Shown here: one piece after another, positions 47,507 through 59,232 of the stretch
How positions within the stretch are numbered: the stretch's first letter is position 1
Layout of the letters: every line of letters begins with the position of its first letter
Source: Mangifera indica
Lineage: Eukaryota; Streptophyta; Magnoliopsida; Sapindales; Anacardiaceae
NCBI RefSeq assembly: GCF_011075055.1
Contig: NC_058151.1
Coordinates: 6,838,251 to 6,902,250, forward strand
Length of the DNA stretch: 64,000 nucleotides
Direction of reading: 5' to 3'
Notes under the pieces: generated by a model
What the model was told of the DNA's origin: nothing
Database searches by the model: none
Seen by the model: only the letters and a program-made list of their open reading frames with translations
Translations under genes and position numbers: made by a program

Positions 47507-47523
47507 GGGGGGGGGGGGGGGGG
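47507..47523. repeat. Poly-G run of 17
   Basis: Follows a nine-A run and GGGGA, and ends at the MITE copy 2. Very unusual base run for this AT-rich window; may be length-variable or an assembly/read artefact. Confidence 0.85.
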
Positions 47524-47524
47524 C

Positions 47525-47670
47525 TTTAGTGAGAAAAAAAATATGAGGATAAATATCTCATCATTATATGTAGAATTTTTATGATTTTAGCAACCAATTA
47601 TTTATACTCTCGTTAACACTAATCAAATTTATATTTTTAATGATGAAATTTCAAAAAGTTCTCACTAAAA
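47525..47670. repeat. MITE copy 2 with TTTAGTGAGAA inverted ends
   Basis: TTTAGTGAGAA to TTCTCACTAAAA, same interior as 47131-47274 (GCAACCAATTATTTATACTC). It is preceded by a 17-G run. Confidence 0.55.
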
Positions 47671-47744
47671 AAACTTACAAGCTCATCTCATTTGGGTTTA
47701 TATCAAACAAAAACATTTCTCACCCTAAACCTAGGGTAGAGTTG

Positions 47745-48196
47745 GATTTGAATTGAGCTGAGCTTAAACTTAGATTAGCTTGAGGTTGACTCGACTTGAG
47801 AAAGTGAAGCTTAAGCCTAGGCTTAAGGCTCGAGTTTAATGAGCTATTTTTAAACTAGTTCAAGTTCAATTAGGCTTGAGTGAAGTCAAACTCAAGTTCA
47901 ATTACTATACAAAGTCAAGCTTGAGTTATGCTTAACTCGATATTACAGATGAGTTAAAATAAATCAAAATGATATTATTTTATTGTTTATTGATGAAAAA
48001 TGATGTTATTTTAACCGAATTGAATCGAGATTTTCTAGACTTGCAAGCTTAGAAAGTAGAACACTTCTTAAGTTCGAGCTTAACAACATAAAATTTATAG
48101 ACTTGAGCACAAGCTCATGTAAACTAGGTATGTTTTGAGTTTATTTGAGCCAAATTGGAAAGCAAGTTCGAGCCAACTCGACTCAAATCTAGCTGT
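47745..48196. repeat. Small TIR repeat rich in AAGCTTGAG words, copy 2
   Basis: Opens GTTGGATTTGAATTGAGC and ends such that the reverse complement reads GCTAGATTTGAGTCGAGTT. The interior shares word content (GAGCTTAA, CAAGCTTGAG, AATGATATTATTTTA) with 14665-15056. Confidence 0.4.
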
Positions 48197-48373
48197 AAGG
48201 TTTCGGCTATGTTTTTTAGTTGATTTTTTTACATATGACAAGGGTGTGTATAAATCTGTCAAAACTGAGAAATTAGAAAAAAACATATAAAATAAAGACT
48301 TGATGTTTATTTTCAATTTTATGCTTTCATTCCTATATGCGATGTTAAGTTTCCACCTATCCTTAAACATGCC

Positions 48374-48798
48374 TTATGAAAATGGTTGCTTTCCTCCACA
48401 TGAACTTCTTGACAATCTTGATAGACATTCTAATGAGAATTCAAATCATCACCCAAGTAGAGGAATGACGTTGCAGGATAACGATCATGAGTATGGATGA
48501 GACGATCAAATTCAGATGCCAATACGTTGTGTTGAAGTAAAGAAGATGGTGTTATTGTTTTCGCTACAAGATTTTGTTAAAAGTTTGTTAGCAAGAGACA
48601 AATGGCATTCGATTACGGGTGTCATGCTATTTGACATAAATAAATAGATTGTAATTAAGTTTAGGAATTATGAAAGAATGAATATTATTGCTTTCTTTTT
48701 GCTCTTGACTCTAGTGTGCTTTCTCTCTAGTTTATTCTTATTTTGATTTTTTCCATTGAGTGTCATTCTTTGAGAATCCAAGGTTTAGCTCGTACCAA
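48374..48798 (+). repeat. 5' LTR of element G (about 425 bp)
   Basis: Similarity to 55027-55382 runs from CTTTCCTCC onward through AATTCAAATCATCACCCAAG, AAGATTTTGTTAAAAGTTTG and TTACGGGTGTCATGCTATTT. The homologous start lies inside what is, in the 3' copy, the end of pol. The left boundary is therefore approximate. Confidence 0.65.
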
Positions 48799-48799
48799 G

Positions 48800-48811
48800 T
48801 GGTATCAAAGC
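48800..48811 (+). other. Primer-binding site of element G (tRNA-Met, one change)
   Basis: TGGTATCAAAGC, differing once from TGGTATCAGAGC, two bases after the LTR. Confidence 0.75.
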
Positions 48812-48824
48812 CTAGATTTTGGCC

Positions 48825-50200
48825 ATGGTAGAGGGGACCCAATTTCAAGAGTTATGATGTGAACTCATGTAAGTTATGCAAGAAGTGGAATTACATTAAC
48901 AACAAAAGTTTAAAGAATCCATGGAAGAGATAAAAGGAGTGAAGGAATCCATGGAAGAGATAAAAAAGCTTATTAGAAGACTTAGTGTACAACAATTGGA
49001 AATTCTTCACAAACAAAAACTAATGGATGTGGTAGAAGAAGAAGGATTAGGATAGGGGCCAAAACAAAGATGATTATAAGGATGATTATAAGGACGATCC
49101 TTTTAGTTAGAATTTCCAAAGTTTGATGTAAAAGACTTTGATCGTTGGCTTCTGGTCAAGTACTCCTTTGAAGTAGATAGAACACTAAAAAATAGTTGGG
49201 TAAAGGTAATTGCCTTACACTTGGAAGGTAAGGTGATACAACAACATCAAGGTTTCATAAGGATAAAGGGAAATTAGTCAGTAACTTGGGAAGATTATGT
49301 CCAATGCATGGGAGCTCGATTTAGAATCCATGCTTATGATGATCTATTATTTGATTTGTGAAACTTAAAGTAGGTTGGCACTCTTCAAAAGTATTTAGAT
49401 TCATTTGATGAATTATATCCTAGGACCAGTATATGGGAGGATCAGGCCTTGAGTTTTTTCTTATGGAGGTTGATGTACTTTAAATGTTTATACATATGTT
49501 TAGGTTGAAAATGCCAGCTAAAGTTTATGCCCTTACCCAGCTTCAAGAGATTATTGTTGTTGCTATGAAAGAATAGCCAAGACCTATTACAAGAACTCTA
49601 CCAATAGGAACCTACAACTATCCTAACAACTCATAACAAATCACTACCCCTACACTAACATCATATCTAATTAGGACTATTACCTACCCCAAACATGGTT
49701 AAACTTTAACCAAATGACCCCTAAAAAATAACTGAACACTGTCTAGTAGAGAAATAGATGAGAAACTAGCCAAAGGCCTCTGCTTTTGGTGTAATAATAA
49801 TTACTCATTTAAGCATAAGTGCAAGAAGAAAAAAACGTTCAATTTTCAAGTGGAAGTTGATACAAGTGAAGAGGGAGAAATGGTGAAAAATCTAGAAGTG
49901 AAATATGAAAAAACTAGCTTGATGTAGTTATTGATGAATGTTCTTGATAGAGTGACTAATTCTTTGGTCATGAGACTAATTGGCATGTGTAGGAAGAAGT
50001 TAATTTTTATACTAGTTGATTATGGAAGTACACAACTTCCTAAGTGAGAAAACAACCTTAAAATTGGGTTGTGCACTCAAAATGATAGAAGGAACCAAAG
50101 TGAAAGTCGCCAATGGGGAAGAATTGCAGTGTAAGTATAAGTGTGAGGGATCTAAATGAAGTCTTCAAGGGCACAAATTCTCTATAAATGTATACTTGCT
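48825..50200 (+). pseudogene. Element G gag and protease
   Basis: Gag starts near 48825; its capsid region reads through stops. A zinc knuckle (GLCFWCNNNYSFKHKC) lies near 49780-49830. The protease region near 50005-50040 reads FILVDYGST, where the family has DSGST, so the catalytic motif is altered (DYG). Several frameshifts. Confidence 0.65.
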
Positions 50201-50439
50201 TCCTTTTGACTACTATGATCTTATTTTAAGAACACAATGGCTAATCGCTTTGGGGGGATATTTTATAAAACTTCAAGGAACTTAGAATGAGGTTCATTTA
50301 TGATTGGCATCAATATATTTAAATGGCCATAGAGGGAAAGACTATCAATTATCGATAGTAGCAAAATGCAAAGGCTATTAGGGAAGAATTCTCAACTAGC
50401 TACCATGTTGTTATTATGGCCATCTAATAAAACGAAGTT

Positions 50440-51224
50440 GGATATGTTATAAGTTGTGGAGAACAAGGCTGAGTCTAAATTGTTAGAATTACAAGAACTA
50501 TTAAAGCAGTATGAAGACATTTTTAAAGAAAATGAAGAGCTACCACCACCTAGGGACCATGACCATCAGATTGTGCTTAAGAAATGAGCCTAACTAGTGA
50601 ATTTGAGACCTTACAGGCATATTAGTATGCAGAAAGACATAATAGAAAAGATGGTCAAGGAAATGTTAGAGGTTGTGGTGATTCGAGTTAGCACTAGTGC
50701 TTATTCAAGTCCTATTGTTCTTGTTAAGAATAAGAATGGGATATGAAAACTTTGTATTGACTATAAGTGGCTCAACAAGGCAACAATTAAAAACAAATAC
50801 CTCATACTTATTATTAAAGAGTTGTTTGATGAACTTGGGGGATCAATTATCTTTTCCAAAATTGATGTTAAGTCTGGATATTGGCTAATTTAGATGCATC
50901 CATCATTGATTGATAAAACGATCTTCAAGACACATTAAGGTTATTACGAGTTCTTGGTTATGTTGTTTGGGCTAACCAATGCCCCATCAACTTTCCAAGG
51001 CCTAATGAACTTGATCTTCAAGGCTTACTTAAGGCAATTTGTTTTAATATTTTTTGATGACATTTTCATTTATAGTGAGAATGAGGGAGATCATATTCTT
51101 CATCTTGGGCTTGGTTTTTAAAGTCTTGAGGCATCACAAGTTACATTTTAAAAGGAACAAATGTAGTTTCAGATGTTCACAAATAACATATCTTAGCCAT
51201 ATCATATATAATGAAAAAGTTAAT
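50440..51224 (+). pseudogene. Element G reverse transcriptase, N-terminal part
   Basis: Contains [62 protein letters not shown] and [13 protein letters not shown]. It then has [16 protein letters not shown] and intact FFDDIFIYS (about 51050). Multiple stops and a frameshift occur near 51115. The reading is cut at 51228 by the solo LTR and resumes at 53048. Confidence 0.8.
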
Positions 51225-51228
51225 ACTA

Positions 51229-53042
51229 TGTAAGGATTTTGTGTTTTCACTAACAAAATAATAACTTAAAATTTTAATTAAACAATACAATCACTCTATA
51301 AAACTTTATGCTGGATCATCCTTATAGTATAATCAATACAACTTTTAATAAGATATTCTTGTGTAGGTGGCTCCTTTGTCTTTCTTTGATGGAGAGAAGT
51401 CATGTTTTTAGAACCAAGCATAGTCTTGCTCTTTGGTATCCATATGAAAGAATAACAATGGAGGCTTTATTGTGCTCAAGGCTTGATAAAACTCGAGAAC
51501 AACTTTGTGGTAAAAGGGAAGGAAAATCTCTTTTAGCGGCTAGGTTCTATGTGTAAAAATTATTATGTAATTTTAAAGCGAGAGGCATGTGCACACACAT
51601 AAAAAAGAAAAAAATATGTCCCAAGCTGCTTAGCCATGCAAGCTCGAAATCCATAGGCATTCCGAGTAGACATCGATTGGGTGGGAATTGTCCCACCTTG
51701 TGCTTATGCATATACAACTTATAAGAGCTATATACTTAGTCAACACATTAATGTGTAAATTCACTCATTAATTTCCTATTAATTCTCCCATTTTTCTTTG
51801 GTATCTAACCCAAAATTATGGGATTATGATAATAATTAATATATGATAAAATTCTATCATCACCCTAACTTAAATTTCAAATTAGGTGATGTATATTTGA
51901 GTTAATCCAACTCAATCCTGTCAATTCTCATATACAAATTAAGATTATTATAGTGAGGTCCCAAAGTGTAATAAAATATACCTCGAGTTCACAAATTTTT
52001 CCAAGACTTTAAATTCTCTATCTGGAATTCAAAATAAATCTAACTTGGACAACCTCATAGCCCTAAAGTTTATCAATTCTTTTTGTGTGTGACCCATAAA
52101 CTCTCCATTAAATCGGTAGTAACAAAATTCATGTTGGACTTTTGACTTAGTATCTATCTAGACATAGATCAAGATTATCCTCTAGAAAGGGATCATGAGC
52201 ACCTGATTAATAGAGGTCAGTATGTGACTTTTTTAACTTGTTAGTGATATAATTAAGGTATAGATTGAGTGTCTCCCTTAAAGCTCCCCAAATTACATAG
52301 ATTGACATTTGTTAATGATTAGATAATATCAGATTAAACATCAACCTAATTCTACTATGCCCACAAATTTAATTAATCATTGACATTCGTTTATAAGCTC
52401 TAATTGAGATATCAGCTCTTGTGTTCGTAAGTGACGAATCCTTTATTAATCCACCATAACCTTCAAATAGACTTCAATATGGCCAATCATCACTTTTTTT
52501 ACAATCCTCTGATCAAACTATGTTGGGCTAGTGCTAAACCATATTGATTCTTGTATAAGATAGTCTAGTGACCTTAAGTCTAAAGATTATATGTACTCTG
52601 TTCACTAAGACGATATTTTTCATAGACACTAGAATAATTATCCATATGAAATCTTTTAGACGGGGTCAATCTGATAGATATGTCTACAACGTACACCCTT
52701 ATGTTATACCAAGTTATCAATAAACAACTTTAATATATGAGAACTATAATTATCTTTCGATGAAGTTGTTTAACACTATGATAACTTTATCACTATTACT
52801 CGTGCCCTTTATCATGGTAATATCAAAATTATAGATATTTTAAGAACACCACCTAATGTATACATAGGATTCTCACGATTAGGTATCGAACATTAGTACC
52901 CTCATTATGGTTTAACTATTTTTAGGACAATTATCTATTTTAGATTACATATATATAATACAAATGCCATTTTTATTAATAAAATCTTAAAGATTCATTA
53001 AATATCAATTGTGATGATTGACTCTAGGACACTACCTTAACA
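51229..53042 (-). mobile_element. Family D copia solo LTR (1,814 bp) inserted in element G
   Basis: Plus-strand ends are TGTAAGGATTTTGTG and CACTACCTTAACA, flanked by TACTA (51224-51228) and TACTG (53043-53047). Read on the minus strand it starts TGTTAAGGTAGTGTCC and ends ...GTGAAAACACAAAATCCTTACA in two joined halves, matching the start and the primer-proximal end of the LTR at 61840-63694. The length agrees with that LTR (1,855 bp). Removing it restores the RT frame context (YLSHII ... DPSKI-type continuation). Confidence 0.82.
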
Positions 53043-53047
53043 TACTG

Positions 53048-53880
53048 ACCCTAGCAAAATCAAGACAGTCTTGGAGTGGCCTATATTTAAGAACCTTAAG
53101 AAACCAAGAGGGTTTCTAGGGCTTACATGTTATTATAGGAAATTTGTTAAAGGGTATGGGAATATGGCTAGACCTCTTATTGATTTACTGAAAAGGATGT
53201 GTTTCAATGGACTAATGCAGCTCAAGAGGCATTTGAAACACTCAAGGTAGCTATGACTTCTACCTTAGTCCTTGCATTGTCGGATTTCTCCAAGACTTTC
53301 CTTACAGAAACTGATGCCTGTAGGGAGGGTACAAGGGTTGTCTTAATGCATGAAGGCCACCTAATTGCATACCCAAACAAGGTCCTTTCACCTAAGAATA
53401 AACTCTTTTCCATTTACAAAAAAGAAATATTGGTTATATTACTCGCCATAAAGATATGAGAGCCCTACCTCATGAACCCGCATTTTATCATAAAAACTCA
53501 CCACCAAAGTTTGAAGTATCTACTGGAACAGAGGGTAACAACACTTACACAACAAGCTTGGGTTGCTAAACTCATGCAATTCAAATATGAAATACAGTTT
53601 AGGAAAGGAAAGGAAAGGAAAACCTAGTGGCTGATGCTTTATCCAAAATTTTAGGAATGAAGGTACATAGCCTGACTACACCACAATCGCGCTTCAGAAA
53701 TTTTGCAGAGGATAGAACAATCCTGGAACTCTGATAGTCATTTACAAGCTGTAATTTCAGCAAAAGTTCAAGACCAGAATGCCTACAATCAATATTCCTG
53801 GTAACAAAACAAATTGATGAGAAAGGGCAAATATGTAGTGGGAGTTGATTCAAACTTGTGAAAATAACTTCTTTATTTAT
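53048..53880 (+). pseudogene. Element G RT end and RNase H
   Basis: Resumes with the RT thumb (RGFLGLTCYYRKFVKGYG), then RNase H: FQWTNAAQEAFETLKVAM, FLTETDACREGTRVVL (first catalytic Asp context), NKVLSPKNKLFSIYKKEIL. A frameshifted stretch lies near 53600, where GGAAA is repeated four times. Stops at 53459 and later. Confidence 0.78.
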
Positions 53881-55153
53881 TTCACAGCTCACCTACGGGA
53901 GGCCTTTCAAGGGTGAATGTAACGACAAGGAAGCTGATTTCAATGGTTTATTGGAAAGGATTAAAAGTGATGTACGAAATTACATTAGAGAATGTCTAAC
54001 TTGCCAGCAGTATAAATCGGATAATGTTGCTTCACCTCGGCTTTTATAGCCCATACCAATCCTACAGGAAGATCTGACCATAGGTTTTATAAAAAGTCTT
54101 CCTAAATCACAAGGAAAAACTGTAATCTATGTGGTAGTTGATAGACTTACAAAGTACAACCACTTTGTAGGATTGAGTCACTCCTCCATTAAGACAGTAA
54201 AATAAGCTTTATTGGATCATGTATACAAGCTACATGGAATGCCCAACACAATTACTAGTGATCGCGACATGGTCTTTGAATGTAAGTTTTGGCAGGAGTA
54301 ATTCAAGCTACAGGGGGTTAAAATTTAGTTGTCCACTACCTACCACCCATAGACTGAAGGTCAGACAGAAGTCGTCAATCAATGTTTGGAGAGTTATCTA
54401 CGCTATATGACAGTGGAGATGCCTCATACCTAGCTGAGGTGGCTATCCTTAGCCGAATTTTGGTATAATACAACATTCCATTCCAACATTCAAATGACCC
54501 CGTTTGAGGCTCTTTATGGGTGTCCTCCTCGTTGCATGTCCCCTGCTTTTCGAAGGACTCGAAAAATAAAGGTTGTTGACACATTCGTCTGTACAGGAGA
54601 AGCCACTATTTGATTGCTCTAGCATCACTTGTCATGGGCAGAACGTCGAATGAAATCATTAGCAGATCGTAAATGATCAGAATGCAAGTTTCAGATAGGT
54701 GATTAGATGTTTGTAAAACTGCAGCCATATCGACAAACCTCCATGCATCAGGGTGGTTTGAAACTCCAAGCTAAGTATTTTGGACCATTTCGGGTCATAG
54801 ACACAGGTGGTCCAGTTGCATACAGGTTACGTCTTCCATCTCTGTTGCGACCTATTCGTGCTCTAGTGCAGGCTGCTTATTTTCTTTCAGGCACCTTAAT
54901 AACTCCTGACTTGTTTCCGCAAGTGATACTTGACAGGAGAAGGGTTAAGAGGCATAATGCAGCTGCAGCGCAACTGCTTATCCAATGGCAAGGTTTGACG
55001 CTGAAAGAAGCGACGTGGGAATTCGCCGATAAAATTCGCAGACGTTTTCCTGCATTCGCACTTGAGGATAAGGCTGTTCAGGGAGCGAATGGTGATGCAA
55101 ATTCAAATCCTCACCCAAGTAGTGGAACGATGTTGCAGAACAACGGTCATTAG
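53881..55153 (+). pseudogene. Element G integrase and chromodomain
   Basis: The zinc region ends with RECLTCQQYKSDN (53990-54020). The core has VIYVVVDRLTKYNHFV, HGMPNTITSDRDMVF, TEGQTEVVNQCLESYL and AEFWYNTTFHSN with interspersed stops. A clean 148-codon frame (54707-55153) holds FVKLQPYRQTS, YFGPFRVID, GGPVAYRLRLP, and a chromodomain-like LLIQWQGLTLKEATWEFADK. The last 37 codons lie inside the 3' LTR. Confidence 0.82.
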
Positions 55154-55382
55154 TACGGACAAGACGATTCGAATTTAGGTGCCAATACGCTGCGTTGAAA
55201 TAAAGAAGACGGAGTCAGTTTTTTCCTTGCAAGATTTTGTTAAAAGTTTGTTAGCAAGATACAGACGGCATTCGGTTACGGGTGTCATGCTATTTGACAT
55301 AAATAATTCAGTTTTGGAATTATGAATGAATGAATAGTATTGCTCCTCTTTGTCACGACTCTGGTGTGCTTTCTCTCTAGTT
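55027..55382 (+). repeat. 3' LTR of element G, truncated
   Basis: Partner of 48374-48798, lost after CTCTCTAGTT. Immediately after, TTGACAACGATG occurs at 55381 and again at 55427, a 46-bp-spaced direct repeat that may mark a repaired break. Confidence 0.65.
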
Positions 55383-55750
55383 GACAACGATGTGTCTATA
55401 AATAAAGAAGTATATGTGTCTCATGAATTGACAACGATGTTGTTTTCTTTTTCTTTTCGATTTGTTTAGTAGCTTTTTGATGACTATAATGGCGTTGATC
55501 ATGCATAAGTCAGTTTCCCTTAAGCTTGGTCAGGTTTGTTTGTTTGTAAATCAAAAATCGCATTTTTTTTCCCTTTTCTCTGTCCAATTAATCTTTCTTT
55601 TATTGTAATTGAAGTCTTGGCTTCAATTCCTTTTTAAAATTTTGCTATTTACTTTTGATTAAGTATTTGAGTTGGGCGGTTCTAAAATCGAGTTCTATTT
55701 GGTGGATCTTCCACGAACTTGTTTTATTGGTTTTTATCACTAAATTTTTG
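55383..55750 (+). other. Possible intron or 5' part of a gene remnant
   Basis: Pyrimidine-rich, intron-like DNA. An open stretch at about 55470-55535 (ending AAGCTTGGTCAG before GTTTGTTTG) could be an exon with acceptor TTTGTTTAG and a donor, but it is too short to identify. Confidence 0.25.
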
Positions 55751-55759
55751 TTACAAGTT

Positions 55760-56481
55760 GCCCCAAGGACTATTTCCCACCCAAAGTATGCTGTTTTCTC
55801 AAGTTTTTTTTGTTAACTTTGAAAATCTCATTTATTCATTCATAGGCGATTAAAATTATCTTAGTCTGTTAGTTATATTATTTCTTCCCCTAAACCCTAA
55901 AAACTAATAATTTTTCCTAACCCAAATTTTCAAAAACAACATTTTTCCCCTTAAGGTTTCCGATTTTCAGATTTTATTTTTCGACGACATTTCTTCCTCT
56001 CCAGCGATCTCCAGACGACTTCTGTTCCTCTCCGGTGTAGCCTCCTTTCGACGGTTCTCCTGGACATCATCGTCGATAAAGACAACTTATCTTCGTCAAA
56101 GACGAAGATGGTTTGTCTTCGTCGACGACAATGCCCAGGAGAATCGTAGGAAGGAGGTTGCATCGAAGAGGAAGAGACATCGCTTGGAGGTTGTTGGAGA
56201 GGAACAAATGTTGCCAAAAAATTGAATCTAAAAAATTGAAAACCCTAAGGGGGAAAATACTGTTTTTGAAAACTTAGATTGGGGAAATTGTTAGTTTTTA
56301 AGGTTTTGGGGGAAAATAAAATAAAATTTTATTTTATTTTTAATAATACAGACAAAATGACGATTTTGTCTTTGAAACAGTTAATTTTAACCGCCCACAA
56401 GTAGGTAAATGAGATTTTCAAAGTTAATAGGGAAAAACTTGGAAAAACAACATACTTTGGGTGGGAAATAGTGCTTTGGCC
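55760..56481. mobile_element. Mutator-like hairpin element, 722 bp, perfect 9-bp target duplication
   Basis: The left end GCCCCAAGGACTATTTCCC and the reverse complement of the right end GGCCAAAGCACTATTTCCC start inverted arms of about 350 bp that meet at CTTCGTCAAAGACGAAG near 56092-56108. Nearly the whole element is one imperfect palindrome. TTACAAGTT flanks it at 55751-55759 and 56482-56490. No transposase. The arms are GC-richer in the middle (GACGACTTCTG, CTCTCCGG). Ends and interior pattern resemble 10668-11505. Confidence 0.85.
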
Positions 56482-56490
56482 TTACAAGTT

Positions 56491-56880
56491 AAGCAAATTG
56501 GAGTTTTTTGCTTTTATTTGTTTAAAGCACATTAATTTGCAGGTGTAAAAGAATACACATCAATGTGCATAAAAATGGAAGAACAATTATACATTTTAAA
56601 TTTCGTAAGCGCAATGCACTAACTTTTTTGTTTAATGATGGCCCAAACATAGAATAGAATATTAAGTGAAACCTATTTGAAGGATACTTTTAAATGGTCT
56701 ATGCACTCATAGCACACCTAGGACTTCTGAGAATGCATCTTTATAATCCATCGAGACTCCTATTGTGATGCCTGAGCATAGTTTCAAGGAAGGTTCTTGT
56801 TCTTGTTTGTTCTGGATATTGCCTGATACTTATTGCTTTGCATTTGCCATTTTATGCCACTAAAAGTTTAGTTTGTTGGC
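56491..56880. other. Intron-like sequence between hairpin element and exon-like block
   Basis: No frame. Ends with a pyrimidine-poor but plausible acceptor TTGTTGGCAG before 56881. Confidence 0.3.
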
Positions 56881-57303
56881 AGAAAAGTTCTCTCCGTTGA
56901 TGAGTTTGCATCATACTTTGAGAACATTGATCCTGTATCTCAATAGGAATAGCCACTCAGTGAGACGATATAATGTTTTGTCCGAAAGAGTGAAGGCAAC
57001 TTTTGTTGTTAGTGAACTTGTAGACTGGGCCAGAGACATTCAGGTATTACCTCATTCTGTAATGAATCTATGGACTGTTAGCTCTTCATGCATAATTGTA
57101 TTCCATTTAGAAGCTGGATTTGAAATATATTTCTTGTTTAATTTTTTCTTCATATCACTTAGTTTATTCTCAGCATTATTTTGATATCCGTGTTGAGGTT
57201 TAGCGTTAGGTTCTCTGTGACATTATAAGATCTGAGGGCCTTACTGGACGAGCAAATGGACATCAGCCGTCTTTGTTCTCTGCAGCTGATGATCTTGTAC
57301 CAG
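56881..57303 (+). pseudogene. Exon-like remnant of an unrecognised gene
   Basis: Block 1 (56881-57043) gives VLSVDEFASYFENIDPVSQ, then, one frame over, RYNVLSERVKATFVV and SELVDWARDIQ, ending at CAG/GTATTA, a good donor. Block 2 follows TTATTCTCAG at 57173 and gives HYFDIRVEV, two stops, then LCDIIRSEGLTGRANG and PSLFSAADDLVPG, ending CAG/GTTAGC. Splice-like borders and protein-like composition suggest two exons of a real gene with one frameshift and two stops. I do not recognise the family. Confidence 0.4.
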
Positions 57304-58880
57304 GTTAGCTAAATTTCCTAGATTTAATTTAAAAAGATTTTTATTTTAACATCATTAATAATATTGGGAACTGTTATCTATCTTCTATGAATTCTACCAA
57401 AATGGGATTTGAACTTATATATACTATACTATTTATCTACTCATTTTTAATATTCAAATCTCTGAATTCTTTTGATATTAGATCTATTTGTAATATTTTG
57501 TATTGATAAAATTAAAATAAAAATAAAATTAAAAACATAAAAAATTATTATTTACGAATTCAGATAATTTTTTAGAGAGAGTTAATAAGAGAAAATAAAA
57601 TTGATAATATAATAAAAAATTAAAATCGAGAGAAACTGAAATTGATGAAAAGTTGAATTGATTTATACATAGAAAAGTAAATAAATAAATAAATTTTAAA
57701 AATATATATATATTTAAGGCTTCTTGCATTTGTGCTTTTGCCACACAAAGGCAGAAGCCAACTGCTTCTACCCTTTGATTTAAAAAAAAAAAAAATTTGA
57801 ATAGTAATAGGTCGGATTGAGTCGGCCCATGCGTTTAATATTAAAACTCATGACCTGGTGTAAAAGACCCATGAGTTAAGCCTGATAGATTATAGTACTA
57901 GATTAGACTTTATCGTGTCAGGCTATAAATTCGTGCTTCGAGCTAGGCCAACGTATCTATTTTAGACCATATATTTCTTTTGTAATACTGTTATATCTTT
58001 TTAAAACTAATAGAACTTTTTACCTTTGTTTTAGGGATTTTCTTGCTAGAAAAACAACATATGTCTAGCATAATTCACTTTGAGTTGTTGCTAAACATAT
58101 CATGGGAAAAAGTTGGTATTATTGTTAGAAACAGTTTATGATTTGTTTTTAATGTCTCAATAAACTTCAGTATTAATTGTTTTAGTACTTGAATAATTTT
58201 TATTGTGGAATTTCTTTTTGAATTAGATCATAATTGGGTACAATACTATTAAATTTAATTTTATATGAAATTTTAGTTCTTAATATAAATAATTTATGTA
58301 AAAAAAGGTTCGTCACAGAAATGACAAACACCATTGTATCAAATTATATGTTATGAGAAACATTTGGATATATTATGAAAAAATTATTTACCACTAAATA
58401 ACTAATAATTACAAAACATATCAACATTTGTAAAAAATTATTTGTTATAGCATACTAATATCAAAATAACATATAATAACTTTGTCACACCTTTAATAAG
58501 GCAAACTTATTAAAATTAAAGTAGTACCCATAATACAATAAAAACAAAATTCGTGACAATTTTTTTTGTCACAAAATATTTTAAATATTGTGACAAAAAT
58601 TATTATCTCAAAAAACTAAATCTTTTCAGTCAAAATCACAATAACCTCCTCAACCATTAGTGAAAATTCTTGAGTTGGTGTATTTTACAGTTTCTCGTAA
58701 TTTATGTGAACTGGAGAAATTCCAATAAACATAAACCCTGCTTTACAAATAAATGTGGCTTGGAAGGTTTTCACATTTAAATATTTAGTGTCTTGATTTA
58801 TATATGTAATACGTCCAACTTGTTATAGACAATTATATATGCAGTGCCATGATTTACATGTGTAGTACTAGTTTTAGAGT
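57304..58880. other. AT-rich intergenic stretch with weak repeats
   Basis: No gene. 57800-57960 carries GGTCGG/GTCGGCCCATG words like the hAT-like repeat at 42709. 58300-58620 has several GTGACAA/TTGTCAC words like the tandem array at 44829-47110. Neither has clear ends. Confidence 0.35.
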
Positions 58881-59232
58881 TTAGCGTGTTTGTAAGGTAG
58901 GGTAGAGCAACTATTTTCTACCTATATTTCCCTAATTTTTTCACCCTTGAACTTTAAAAATAACACTTTTCCTCCTTTTGTCCCTTTTTCTTTTTTTATC
59001 AACTTTATTCGTGAAAGGGTATCTAAGCAATTTTCTTTATGTAATTTAAAATCATAATTATGATTTTGAAAAAAAAAAAAAATATCTTTTTTATTCTTTT
59101 TACTTTCTTTCTTTCTTTCTTCCACCTGAAGACTACTGGTGCTTCCGTCCATAATCTAAGGTTGTCAACTTAATCCGCCATCACTACAATTGCCTCACCC
59201 TTCTTTATTCTATTCCATCAGCCATTACTATA

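Larger units (their letters stand above)
48374..55382 (+). mobile_element. Ty3/gypsy chromovirus (element G), split by a solo copia LTR
   Basis: 5' LTR, primer-binding site, gag, protease, RT, RNase H, integrase and chromodomain run left to right. A solo LTR occupies 51229-53042 in the RT region. The 3' LTR is collinear with the 5' LTR but stops at CTCTCTAGTT (55382), short of the expected end. Stops and frameshifts occur throughout; the last 450 bp of pol are the best preserved and the most GC-rich. Confidence 0.82.
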
